Positions 56,846 to 64,000 of a stretch of DNA of 64,000 bases are shown here, one piece after another. Numbering within the stretch: position 1 is the stretch's first letter; every line of letters begins with the position of its first letter. The DNA is from CAWGMT01 sp963823675. Lineage in GTDB: Bacteria; Planctomycetota; Planctomycetia; Isosphaerales; Isosphaeraceae. The notes below the pieces were generated by a model. That model was not told where the DNA came from, did no database searches, and saw only the letters and a program-made list of their open reading frames with translations. The position numbers and the translations under genes were made by a program. Where the stretch lies: contig CAWGMT010000028.1 of the NCBI GenBank assembly GCA_963823675.1, positions 1 through 64,000 of the forward strand, written 5' to 3'.

Positions 56846-59324
56846 ATGGTGGGGTCGATTCGACGGGTTCGAGTGACCCTCGCATTCCTGTCGTTGATTG
56901 CTGCGTCAGGCGCGTTTTTGGCGGGAGCGCTGGCTGGCGACGATCAACCCAGGGCAAGAGAGGCGTCGGAGCCTCCCAAGGATCAGAAACGGGAAGCCGC
57001 TTCGAGCAAGCCGGGTCAGGTCGCCGAGTCTCGGGCCGAGGTTCTCGCGACGTTCGCGCAGCTTGGAGACGACACGGTCAAGCCGTTTGTGCCTTTGCGT
57101 CCCGCGACGGTCGAGGATCGGCGGCGCACCGAGGTGCTGCGCCTCTTCGGCGCAGCGCGCGCTGGAGGATCGGCGACACTGGTCGGACGCGGCGGCGCTG
57201 CTCCAGGAAGCGCTCAAGATCGATCCGGATTCGGTCGCCATCGCGCGGCGCTTGAGCCGGATCTACGTGGGGGCGTTAGGGCGTCCTGATCTGGCGGTTC
57301 AATATAGCAAGCGGGTTCTGGCTGCCGAGCCGGATGATTCCGACACACTGACGCGGCTGGTCGATTTTTATAACCAGAGGAGGAGCGATCCGGCCAGTGC
57401 ACTTGCGCTCATCCAGGACGTGCTGGCCAATCCCAAGCTCGACGCCCACGGGCCCGGGCGTTTGATGGCCCAGTTCGAGCTAGGCAGTCTTTATGCAGGC
57501 CCGCTCCATGATGTCGGCAAGGCGGCCGACGCGTTCGCCAAAGTCATCGACGCGCTCGACGACAAGTCGGCCAACCGGCTGACGGGGCGGGATCAGCTCC
57601 GCGTGCTGGGCAACGATCCGGCCACATCCTACCTCAAGTTCGGCTTGATCTTTCTGGCGGCCAAGCGGCTCGAGCCGGCCGTCAAGGCCTTCGAGCGCGG
57701 GCTGGTTTACGACGAAGACAACCCGCAGATCTCGTTGCTCATGGCCGATACGCTCTTGAAGCTGAATCAGGGTGAGCGCGCCTTGGGCCTGGTCGAGCGA
57801 TCGATCCAGCGTCAGCCGCAAGGGGTCGAGTCATACGAGCTCCTGGCCAGGGTGTTGACGGCCCTGAAGCGAGAGAAAGAGATCACGCCGCGGCTCGAAG
57901 TGGCGGCCCGGCGCGATTCGAAGAACATCCCGCTCCAGTACGTGCTGGCCGACCGCTACCGGGAGACCGGCCAGGCCGAAAAGGCCGAAACACTCTACAA
58001 AGAGCTGCTGACTTCGCAACCGACCCCGCAGACTTACGGCGCGCTGGCGTCGTCGCTCTTGAAGCGAAAGAAGGCAGCCGATTTGTTGCGGGTGTTTGCC
58101 GAGGCGTTCAAACGACCCGGAAGCCCCGAATCGGAAGCGGTGGCCCCCCAGCTCAAAGCGGCCGCCAGCGATAACGCTATCGCCGAGGCGATGCTCGAGA
58201 GCGGGCTCGATCAACTCGCGTCCAATCCTCCGCGGCTGCCGGCCAAGTCCGCGTTCGAGGTTCTCGCTCTCGTCGCCAACTGGAATCGGGGCGCGGCCCA
58301 CCGGAACCGCGGGATTGAAAAGCTCGTCAAGCTGCGCCGCTTGCAACTGGAGCAATCTCCCAGCCCCGTGGTCTATAGCGAGATCGCCGACGCCCAGAAC
58401 CGCTTGGGCAGGTTTGCCGAAGCCGCGAACACCGTACTCGAGATGATCGCCAAGTATCCCCACGAGAAGACAGCCCGCGTCCTCTCCTTTCTGGCGGATT
58501 TCCACCGCAAGGCCGGCCATAACGAGGCCCTCAAGCAAACCGTCAACGAAGCGCTCAAGCTCGAGCCCGCCGACGGCGATTCGCAAATCAAGCTCGCCTA
58601 CCTGCTGAGCGACATCGGCCAGCTCGACGGTGCGGCGAAGGTTCTCCGGGAGGCGAGCAAGCGCGAGCCAACTAACTGGAGCTATGACGCCACCCTGGCG
58701 GGCCTGCTCAGCAAATTCGGCCAGGACGCGGAGGCGATCAAGCTTCTCGAGAAGCTGCTCGAGCGCTTTCCCGATAACGACGACGTTGTCAAGCTGGTGC
58801 GCCAAAGCCTGTCGATCGCCTATGTCAACCAGGGCAATTTCGCCAAGGGCGAGGCCGAGCTCGAAATCCTTCTGCAGCGATTCCCCGACGACCCCGGGCC
58901 CAACAACGACCTGGGATATCTCTACGCCGAACAGGGGAAGAACCTGGAAAAAGCCGAGTCGATGATTCGCAAGGCCCTGAGTGAAGATCCCAACCGGATG
59001 GCATATCTTGACAGCCTCGGTTGGGTTTTGTTCAAGCGCGGCAAGGCCAAGGAAGCCCTGGAACCGATGCAGCGGGCCGTCGAGCGGATGAAGTCGGAGG
59101 TTGAACAAGGCGGCAATGCCGACGCCACGGTCCTCGAGCATCTAGGCGACGTGTATTTCCAGCTTCACGATGTTGACAAGGCGGTCGATGTCTGGAAAGA
59201 GGCGGCCCTGGCCGCCGAACAGGCTGTACCACCCGACAAGCGGCTGGTGGAAATCCGCAAGAAACTGGATTCGTTGGAAAAACTCGGCTCGATCTCCAAG
59301 CCCACGACGAGCCGAACACCCTGA
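56846..59324 (+). CDS. TPR-repeat protein with signal peptide, frame break near 57160
   Basis: ATG 56846 starts MVGSIRRVRVTLAFLSLIAA, a signal peptide or anchor, followed by a charged linker and TVEDRRRTEVLRLFGAARA. At ~57155-57165 the frame changes, and ALEDRRHWSDAAALLQEALK continues in the frame open to 59324. The rest is a long TPR solenoid (e.g. FERGLVYDEDNPQISLLMAD, AETLYKELLTSQPTPQTYGA, DDPGPNNDLGYLYAEQGKNL, LDSLGWVLFKRGKAKEALEP), total about 825 residues when joined. It probably assembles periplasmic or membrane complexes. It lies upstream of yebC on the same strand. Confidence 0.82.
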
Positions 59325-59437
59325 CGCGGGCACGCCGCAACCCGCGGAAGCATCCAGCTTCTTGAACCGGACCCTCCAGTCCGAGCCCTGGGACAGGGCT
59401 TCCGTCGCACACTCGATCGCAGGAGCTTTGAAGAGAG

Positions 59438-60166
59438 ATGGCAGGACATTCCCATTCAGCCAACATTGCCCACCGCAAGGGGCTGGTGGACGCCAAGCGC
59501 GGTCAGCTTTTCACAAAGCTGTGCCGCGCGGTCTACGTCGCCGCCCGGACCGGAGGGGGCGATCCGGCGGCCAACATGCGACTGCGGTACGCGATCGACA
59601 AGGCAAGGTCGTTCAGCGTTCCCAAGGAAAACATCGAGCGCTCGATCAAGAAGGCAACCGGCGAGCTAGGTGCCGAGAATTTCGTGGAAGTCGTCTACGA
59701 AGGCTATGGCCCCGGAGGCGTGGCTGTCCTCTGCGAGGCCTTGACCGACAATCGTAACCGCACGGCCAGCGAGCTGCGGCGGCTCTTCGAGGCGGCCGGG
59801 GGCAATCTGGGCGCCAGCGGCTGCGTCGGTTACCTCTTCAATTTCAAGGGATTGTTCGTGATCGACGCGAAGCACATCGCCGAGGACCGCCTGATGGAAA
59901 TCGCCCTCGAGGCCGGGGCAGAGGATGTAGAGCTCGTCGACGGCTATTTCGAGGTCACCTGCGACCCCAAGTTTTTCGAGATCGTACGCAAGGCGCTCGA
60001 AGAAGCGCGGGTCCCCACCGAGAGCGCCGAGACCAGCTATTTGCCGACTAACTATGTCGACCTCGACGTCGAGAACGGCAAGAAGATGCGCAAGCTCAGA
60101 GAATTGCTCGAAGAAAACGACGACGTCCAGAACGTCTACGCTAATGACAACATTCCCGAGGAATAA
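59438..60166 (+). CDS. yebC: YebC/PmpR-type regulatory/translation factor
   Basis: The 242-residue protein has the family start MAGHSHSANIAHRKGLVDAK, then RGQLFTKLCRAVYVAARTGG, FSVPKENIERSIKKATGE, EGYGPGGVAVLCEALTDNRN, RTASELRRLFEAAGGNLGAS and the acidic end. Length fits the family (~240-250). YebC proteins were described as DNA-binding regulators, and more recently a role in translation of proline-rich stretches has been assigned to family members. Seven bases separate its stop from the aminotransferase start, so they form an operon. Confidence 0.95.
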   Translation: MAGHSHSANIAHRKGLVDAKRGQLFTKLCRAVYVAARTGGGDPAANMRLRYAIDKARSFSVPKENIERSIKKATGELGAENFVEVVYEGYGPGGVAVLCEALTDNRNRTASELRRLFEAAGGNLGASGCVGYLFNFKGLFVIDAKHIAEDRLMEIALEAGAEDVELVDGYFEVTCDPKFFEIVRKALEEARVPTESAETSYLPTNYVDLDVENGKKMRKLRELLEENDDVQNVYANDNIPEE

Positions 60167-60173
60167 CCCTGAG

Positions 60174-61346
60174 ATGGGGACAACGCCACTCGCGAAGTCG
60201 GAACGGTTGCGGAAGCTCCCTCCTTATCTGTTCGCCGAGATCGACAAGAAAAAGAAAGCCGCTCTCGCCGCCGGCAGGGACGTCATCAACCTCGGCGTCG
60301 GCGACCCGGATCGCCCGACGCCGGATGAGATCGTCCGCAGTCTCCAGCACCACGCCGAGAACCCGGCATTCCATCAGTACGCCCTCGACCAGGGTGCTCC
60401 CGAGCTGCGGCAGTCGATCGCTGTCTTCTGCAAGAAGCGATACGGCATCGACGTCGATCCGGAGACCGAGGTCCTGGCTCTGATCGGCTCCAAGGAAGGG
60501 CTGGCGCATCTCCCCCTGGCGGCGCTCAACCCGGGCGAGATCAGCCTGGTCCCCGACCCTTGCTACCCCGTGTATCGCTCCAGCAGTATGTTTGCCGGCG
60601 CCGACGTCTACACTATGCCGCTCGAGCCCCGACTGGGGTTTCGCCCCGATCTGGACATCATTCCCGCCGACGTTCTGGCCCTGTCCCGATTGATGTTCCT
60701 CAACTATCCCAACAATCCGACCGGAGGCACCGCGGACCTCGCTTTCTTCGAGAAAGTGGTGAGGCTGGCCAGGTCGCAACACTTCTTGGTGGCTCAGGAT
60801 GCCGCCTATAACGAGATGTACTACGACGAGCCAGCGCCCAGCATCATGCAGATCGCCGGAGCGAAGGACGTCGCGATCGAGTTTCACAGCCTATCGAAAA
60901 CCTTCAACATGACCGGCTGGCGGATCGGTTTTGCGATCGGCGGCGCGCCCTGGATCGCCGCCCTGGGTCAGGTCAAGGCAAACGTCGATTCGGGTGTTTT
61001 CACGGCGATCCAGTCCGCTGGTAAGACAGCCCTGGACAATTATCAGCACCTGACACCTCCGATCCGTGCACTCTACAAGGACCGTCGCGATGCATTTGTT
61101 GGCGCCTTGCGCCGCATCGGTTGGAACGTGCCGACGCCCGGCGCGACGTTTTACGTGTGGATCCCTTGCCCCAAGCCGTTTACCTCGACCGAGCTGTGCT
61201 CGCGGCTGCTCGATCTAGCCGACGTCGTGACCACACCGGGAATCGGCTTCGGCCAGAGCGGCGAGGGCTACATTCGGGCCGCTCTGACCGTCGAAACCCC
61301 ACGGTTACTCGAGGCCGTCGAGCGAATCGGCAAGCTGAGACTATAA
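60174..61346 (+). CDS. dapL: Class I/II aminotransferase, LL-diaminopimelate aminotransferase-like
   Basis: The 390-residue PLP enzyme has INLGVGDPDRPTPDEIVRSL, LIGSKEGLAHLPLAALNPGE, DPCYPVYRSSSMFAGADVYT, FLNYPNNPTGGTADLAFFEK and the PLP lysine Lys242 in SLSKTFNMTGWRIGF. This pattern matches the DapL subgroup, which converts tetrahydrodipicolinate to LL-diaminopimelate in lysine and peptidoglycan synthesis, a route used in Planctomycetes/Chlamydiae. A closely related alanine/aspartate-type aminotransferase cannot be excluded from sequence alone. ATG 60174 follows the yebC stop. Confidence 0.78.
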   Translation: MGTTPLAKSERLRKLPPYLFAEIDKKKKAALAAGRDVINLGVGDPDRPTPDEIVRSLQHHAENPAFHQYALDQGAPELRQSIAVFCKKRYGIDVDPETEVLALIGSKEGLAHLPLAALNPGEISLVPDPCYPVYRSSSMFAGADVYTMPLEPRLGFRPDLDIIPADVLALSRLMFLNYPNNPTGGTADLAFFEKVVRLARSQHFLVAQDAAYNEMYYDEPAPSIMQIAGAKDVAIEFHSLSKTFNMTGWRIGFAIGGAPWIAALGQVKANVDSGVFTAIQSAGKTALDNYQHLTPPIRALYKDRRDAFVGALRRIGWNVPTPGATFYVWIPCPKPFTSTELCSRLLDLADVVTTPGIGFGQSGEGYIRAALTVETPRLLEAVERIGKLRL

Positions 61347-61404
61347 GATAGGCTTGCGTTACGGCGTCGAGCAGACTGGCGCTTTGTTACGGTGAGCTCT
61401 GAAT

Positions 61405-61665
61405 ATGAAAGAATCTGTGACGTTTCCGGCGGTTCTGGATGAGGGCGCAAAGAAGGGCGAGAAGAAGGCAAGCTTCAGGAAGCCAGGGACCTCCTGATCA
61501 GGGTCGGCCGTAAACGGTTGGGTATTCCGAGTGCCTCACACGTGAAAAGGATCAAGCGAATCAAGGACCGGCTCCGGCTCGAACAGTTCCTGGTACGCTT
61601 GAATGACGTGCAGAGCTGGAAAGAGCTGCTCGCCGCGTCTCCGGCCGGCGACGGCGGCAACTGAC
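61405..61665 (+). pseudogene. Relic of a DUF4351/Rpn-like protein
   Basis: The frame starts MKESVTFPAVLDEGAKKGEK, like the ESVTYQAILDEG start of this family's C-terminal part. After a frame change near 61470 it reads LQEARDLLIRVGRKRLGIPS, then IKDRLRLEQFLVRLNDVQSW and KELLA, ending at TGA 61663-61665. Only the tail remains; the nuclease-like part is absent. Confidence 0.5.
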
Positions 61666-61699
61666 GCGGCATCCTCTGAGTGCGCGATGTGTTCGAACG

Positions 61700-62176
61700 A
61701 TGTCTTCACGCGTGATGATCGGTCTGGGCAGCAACCTGGGCGATCGCCGGGAAACCCTGGAGGCCGCGATCCGCGCGCTGGGTGATGTGCCGGGGATCAT
61801 CGTGCACCGGGTCAGCTCCTTCCGCGAAACCGAACCGGTCGGCGGCCCGGCGGGTCAGGGGATGTATCTCAACGCCGCCGCGGCGCTGGAGACGAGGCTC
61901 GACCCATTTGAGCTCTTGCGCGCTCTCCAGCAGATCGAGGCCCGGTTCGGCCGCTTGCGAACGGTCCGGTGGGGGGCACGCACGCTGGATCTCGACCTGC
62001 TGCTCTACCAAGATAGGATTATTGACACGCCCGAATTGAAAGTCCCTCACCCGCGATTGGCGAGCCGGCGCTTCGTTCTGGAACCGCTGGCCGAGATCGC
62101 ACCTCATGCGGTCGAGCCGGTGTCGAAACGGACGATTGCGGAACTCCTCTTGGACCTCGGCCGAGAACCGAATTAA
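61700..62176 (+). CDS. folK: 2-amino-4-hydroxy-6-hydroxymethyldihydropteridine pyrophosphokinase
   Basis: The 158-residue protein has the HPPK layout: MIGLGSNLGDRRETLEAAIR, SSFRETEPVGGPAGQGMYLN, LDPFELLRALQQIEARFGRL, RWGARTLDLDLLLYQDRIID and the PHPRLASRRFVLEPLAEIAP signature. It transfers pyrophosphate from ATP to hydroxymethyldihydropterin in folate synthesis. Length fits the family (~160). It is followed by smpB on the same strand. Confidence 0.95.
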   Translation: MSSRVMIGLGSNLGDRRETLEAAIRALGDVPGIIVHRVSSFRETEPVGGPAGQGMYLNAAAALETRLDPFELLRALQQIEARFGRLRTVRWGARTLDLDLLLYQDRIIDTPELKVPHPRLASRRFVLEPLAEIAPHAVEPVSKRTIAELLLDLGREPN

Positions 62177-62292
62177 GAGAAACGCTAAGCGCGTCTCCTT
62201 GTCGGTGCGGCCGACTCCCTATATCATTCGCTCAGACACGATCGGACCGGCTTGCAAGTCCGGCGAGTAGCCCCAACGTACGTGCTTCCGAC

Positions 62293-62792
62293 ATGGCCAA
62301 GAAGAACTCGGGCAAAGAAAGAACGACCGCCAAGGCCGCCGAGCCGGCGATCAAGACCGTCGCGCGGAACCGGCGCCGCGCCATGACTTCGAGCTTCTGG
62401 AAAAAGTCGAGGCCGGGCTCGTCCTGACTGGAACGGAGGTCAAGAGCTTGCGCAACGGCAGGGCCAGTCTGGAGGACGCTTACGCCGAGATCGATGGTGC
62501 CGAGGTCTGGCTCTTGGGATGCGACATCCCCGAGTATCTCCAGGCCAATCGGATGAACCACGCCCCCAAGCGGCCGCGAAAGCTCCTCCTGCACCGCCGC
62601 GAGATCAACAAGTTGGGAACGAGGGTTGGCGAAAAGGGGATGACGCTCGTCCCGCTCTCCATTTATTTCAAAAAGGGCATCGCCAAGGTCGAGCTCTGCG
62701 TGGCCCGTGGCCGCAAGACCTTCGACAAGCGCGAGGCGATCAAGCAGCAAGAAGCCAAGCGCGACATGGATCGCGCCCTGCGGCGGCGGTGA
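62293..62792 (+). CDS. smpB: tmRNA-binding protein SmpB, with apparent 1-base frame break
   Basis: ATG 62293 opens MAKKNSGKERTTAKAAEPAI, then KTVARNRR. Near 62380 the frame changes and continues HDFELLEKVEAGLVLTGTEV, then KSLRNGRASLEDAYAEIDGA, NHAPKRPRKLLLHRREINKL, GMTLVPLSIYFKKGIAKVEL and the basic tail GRKTFDKREAIKQQEAKRDM, i.e. full-length SmpB (~166 residues) once a single missing base is restored. SmpB brings tmRNA to stalled ribosomes. Since the protein is normally needed, a sequence error is likely, but a real inactivation should be checked. Confidence 0.88.
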
Positions 62793-62857
62793 GCACGAAC
62801 ATTTGAGCCGAGCGGCCCTACCGCGCCCTTCGAGTGATGGCGATCGCAAACCGCCGT

Positions 62858-63718
62858 TCAGTCGGAGCCGTATTCTGCCTCGATCGCCCCCAAGAGACCG
62901 TCAAGTCCCAGTGAGGCGGCCCGCTCGCGGAGGAGCGCCGCATCCAGGTCCTCACTGCGTTTCAGCATCATCTTCACGTCGTGGCTCGCCTTGTGGCTGC
63001 CGAGCTTTATCCAGAGCAGCTTGGAGAGGATAGCGTCTTCCTGGGACACGATCGGGGCCACCAGTCCCGGAAAGATCTCGCAGCAAGCGCTTCGTGCTAA
63101 CTCCCCTGGAATCTTCTCTCCGACATGGAAGTCAATCTTGATCAGCGATGCCTCGTCGATCGCTTGAAAGAGACCATTTTGCCGGATGGCCTCCATCGCG
63201 ACCTGCTCGTTGACGAAATAGCCCGACGATAGCCGCGCGAGGAGTGCCTTGGCTTCGGGTCGATCTTCTGACAGCTCGATCACCAGATCGATGTCTTGGG
63301 TGAATCTGGGATCGCCATAGTACGAAGACGCAAGGCCGCCCGTCAGATGGAACCGCGCTCCAAGCTGGGACAAGATGTCCAATACCCGCTTCAACGTCTC
63401 CTGGAGGTCATGTTCCACCGAATCTTGTCTCCATGGGCGTTCGAGCAGAAGCTGCGCGGAGGCATCAGAGAGATACATGCGCTTCGCCGTCAGGCGTCTG
63501 ATTTCGTGATCGCCCAGGCTTGGATGTTGCTTCGCGATCTGGAGCTCGAGCATCCGCCACATCTCGGAAAAGAGAGAGGAGGTCCGGCGGAGTCTCGCGG
63601 CTCCGCCGAGCTTACCCCACGCCTGGTGATACACCTCCTCGACGGTTAACACGGGATTCCGCTCCAGCGCGCTTCGGGGTGACTCCGGTCCGCATCTCAG
63701 GGAGATCAGATCTCCCAT
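62858..63718 (-). CDS. AbiEii-like nucleotidyltransferase
   Basis: The 286-residue frame has a ~95-residue helical N-terminal part (LTVEEVYHQAWGKLGGAARL, EMWRMLELQIAKQHPSLGDH), then an AbiEii/DUF1814-type nucleotidyltransferase core: GARFHLTGGLASSYYGDPRF, TQDIDLVIEL, with the GG and DxD-type motif, and KIDFHVG. AbiEii relatives act as toxins in AbiE systems, but many are orphan; no AbiEi-type antitoxin is seen here. Its ATG lies inside the end of the upstream oxidoreductase gene (13-base overlap), so the two are translated together or the start is a recent fusion. Confidence 0.7.
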   Translation of the reverse strand: MGDLISLRCGPESPRSALERNPVLTVEEVYHQAWGKLGGAARLRRTSSLFSEMWRMLELQIAKQHPSLGDHEIRRLTAKRMYLSDASAQLLLERPWRQDSVEHDLQETLKRVLDILSQLGARFHLTGGLASSYYGDPRFTQDIDLVIELSEDRPEAKALLARLSSGYFVNEQVAMEAIRQNGLFQAIDEASLIKIDFHVGEKIPGELARSACCEIFPGLVAPIVSQEDAILSKLLWIKLGSHKASHDVKMMLKRSEDLDAALLRERAASLGLDGLLGAIEAEYGSD

Positions 63719-64000
63719 CCCTTGCGAAAATACGGCTTGAGGTAATGAGATGCTGTTGAGCTATTGGAAATCTGGCCCGATTCGGGCTGGTAGTCGATCG
63801 CCTCTCCCGAGCGGACGGCGACGTTACCCAGTAGCATCGATTCCGTCAGATTCGACGCGTAATCGAAGTTTGAGAGCGCAATCTGCGACTTGCCGGCCCG
63901 GATCGCCTGGACCCACTCCCGTTTCTGGTTGTCGTCGTCGTCGCGCTCCCGGCCGATGCGCGGCAGCAAGGTGCCCGTGAACTTGGCGGGCGGCCAGAGG
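63706..64000 (-). CDS. Gfo/Idh/MocA-family oxidoreductase, C-terminal end (partial)
   Basis: The frame is open to the window edge: LWPPAKFTGTLLPRIGRERD, QKREWVQAIRAGKSQIALSN, FDYASNLTESMLLGNVAVRS, GEAIDYQPESGQISNS and FRKGWEI. This matches the C-terminus of planctomycete Gfo/Idh/MocA oxidoreductases (NAD-dependent sugar or inositol dehydrogenases, often exported). Only the last ~97 residues are inside the window. Confidence 0.85.
   Translation of the reverse strand, partial: LWPPAKFTGTLLPRIGRERDDDDNQKREWVQAIRAGKSQIALSNFDYASNLTESMLLGNVAVRSGEAIDYQPESGQISNSSTASHYLKPYFRKGWEI

Noticed and set aside
57831..59141. 436-codon minus-strand open frame
   Set aside because: Antisense to the TPR protein; periodic composition mirrors the TPR codons.
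1..64000. CRISPR arrays, tRNA/rRNA genes, intact insertion sequences
   Set aside because: No regularly spaced short repeats, no tRNA-like cloverleaf and no transposase signature were recognised on reading both strands.

Overview
The window looks like a chromosomal segment of a GC-rich planctomycete, probably Isosphaeraceae/Gemmataceae-like. The evidence is two DUF1559 pilin-like proteins, a giant LEPR-XLL-type secreted protein, several Ser/Thr kinases fused to WD40/TPR, FGE-sulfatase or concanavalin-like modules, an ECF sigma/kinase overlap, a TIGR03032 protein, PQQ-type propellers, and a DapL-type aminotransferase. No tRNA, rRNA, CRISPR array or intact transposase was recognised.

Layout. 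(1) 1-8346, minus: a giant LEPR-XLL/LamG/PKD surface protein. Its first ~1390 codons are open; the rest is broken by about ten frame changes and one in-frame stop, and it runs off the left edge. (2) 9151-21327: a ~12 kb block bounded by matching tandem pairs of tmRNA-3'-end-like (T-arm) repeats. It carries only three overlapping minus-strand genes: a Ser/Thr kinase with TIR-like domains, an nSTAND1 NTPase-WD40-PDZ-TPR protein, and a large repeat protein that probably was the C-terminal half of the NTPase protein. This is the best candidate for an undescribed signalling or conflict system. (3) 21417-32430: a DUF1559 gene followed by a kinase/WD40 gene that has lost its catalytic core, then an ECF sigma overlapping a zinc-finger/kinase/FGE protein, then a kinase with two concanavalin-like modules. 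(4) 32.5-39.8 kb: a gene graveyard of truncated or internally deleted relics (DUF1080, Uma2, MBL-fold, VOC, kinase TPR tail, YciI, ECF sigma), interspersed with small intact genes (two DUF1801, a beta-lactamase-like protein with membrane helices, an SDR, an NMT1-like binding protein, a Tdi1-like immunity protein). (5) 39.8-56.2 kb: metabolic and secreted single genes (EthA-like monooxygenase, DUF1559 plus HEAT lipoprotein, AAA/DUF4143 ATPase, TIGR03032, lipase, nitrilase plus MerR, DUF1579, SGNH-like, PQQ propeller). (6) 56.8-64 kb: a conserved housekeeping stretch (TPR protein, YebC, DapL-like aminotransferase, FolK, SmpB), then an AbiEii-like nucleotidyltransferase overlapping the end of a Gfo/Idh/MocA oxidoreductase.

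Caution: frame breaks also occur in genes expected to be functional (smpB, the TPR protein, two kinases, the STAND protein). Some indels may therefore be sequence errors rather than biology. All assignments come from reading motifs by eye; no database search was run.
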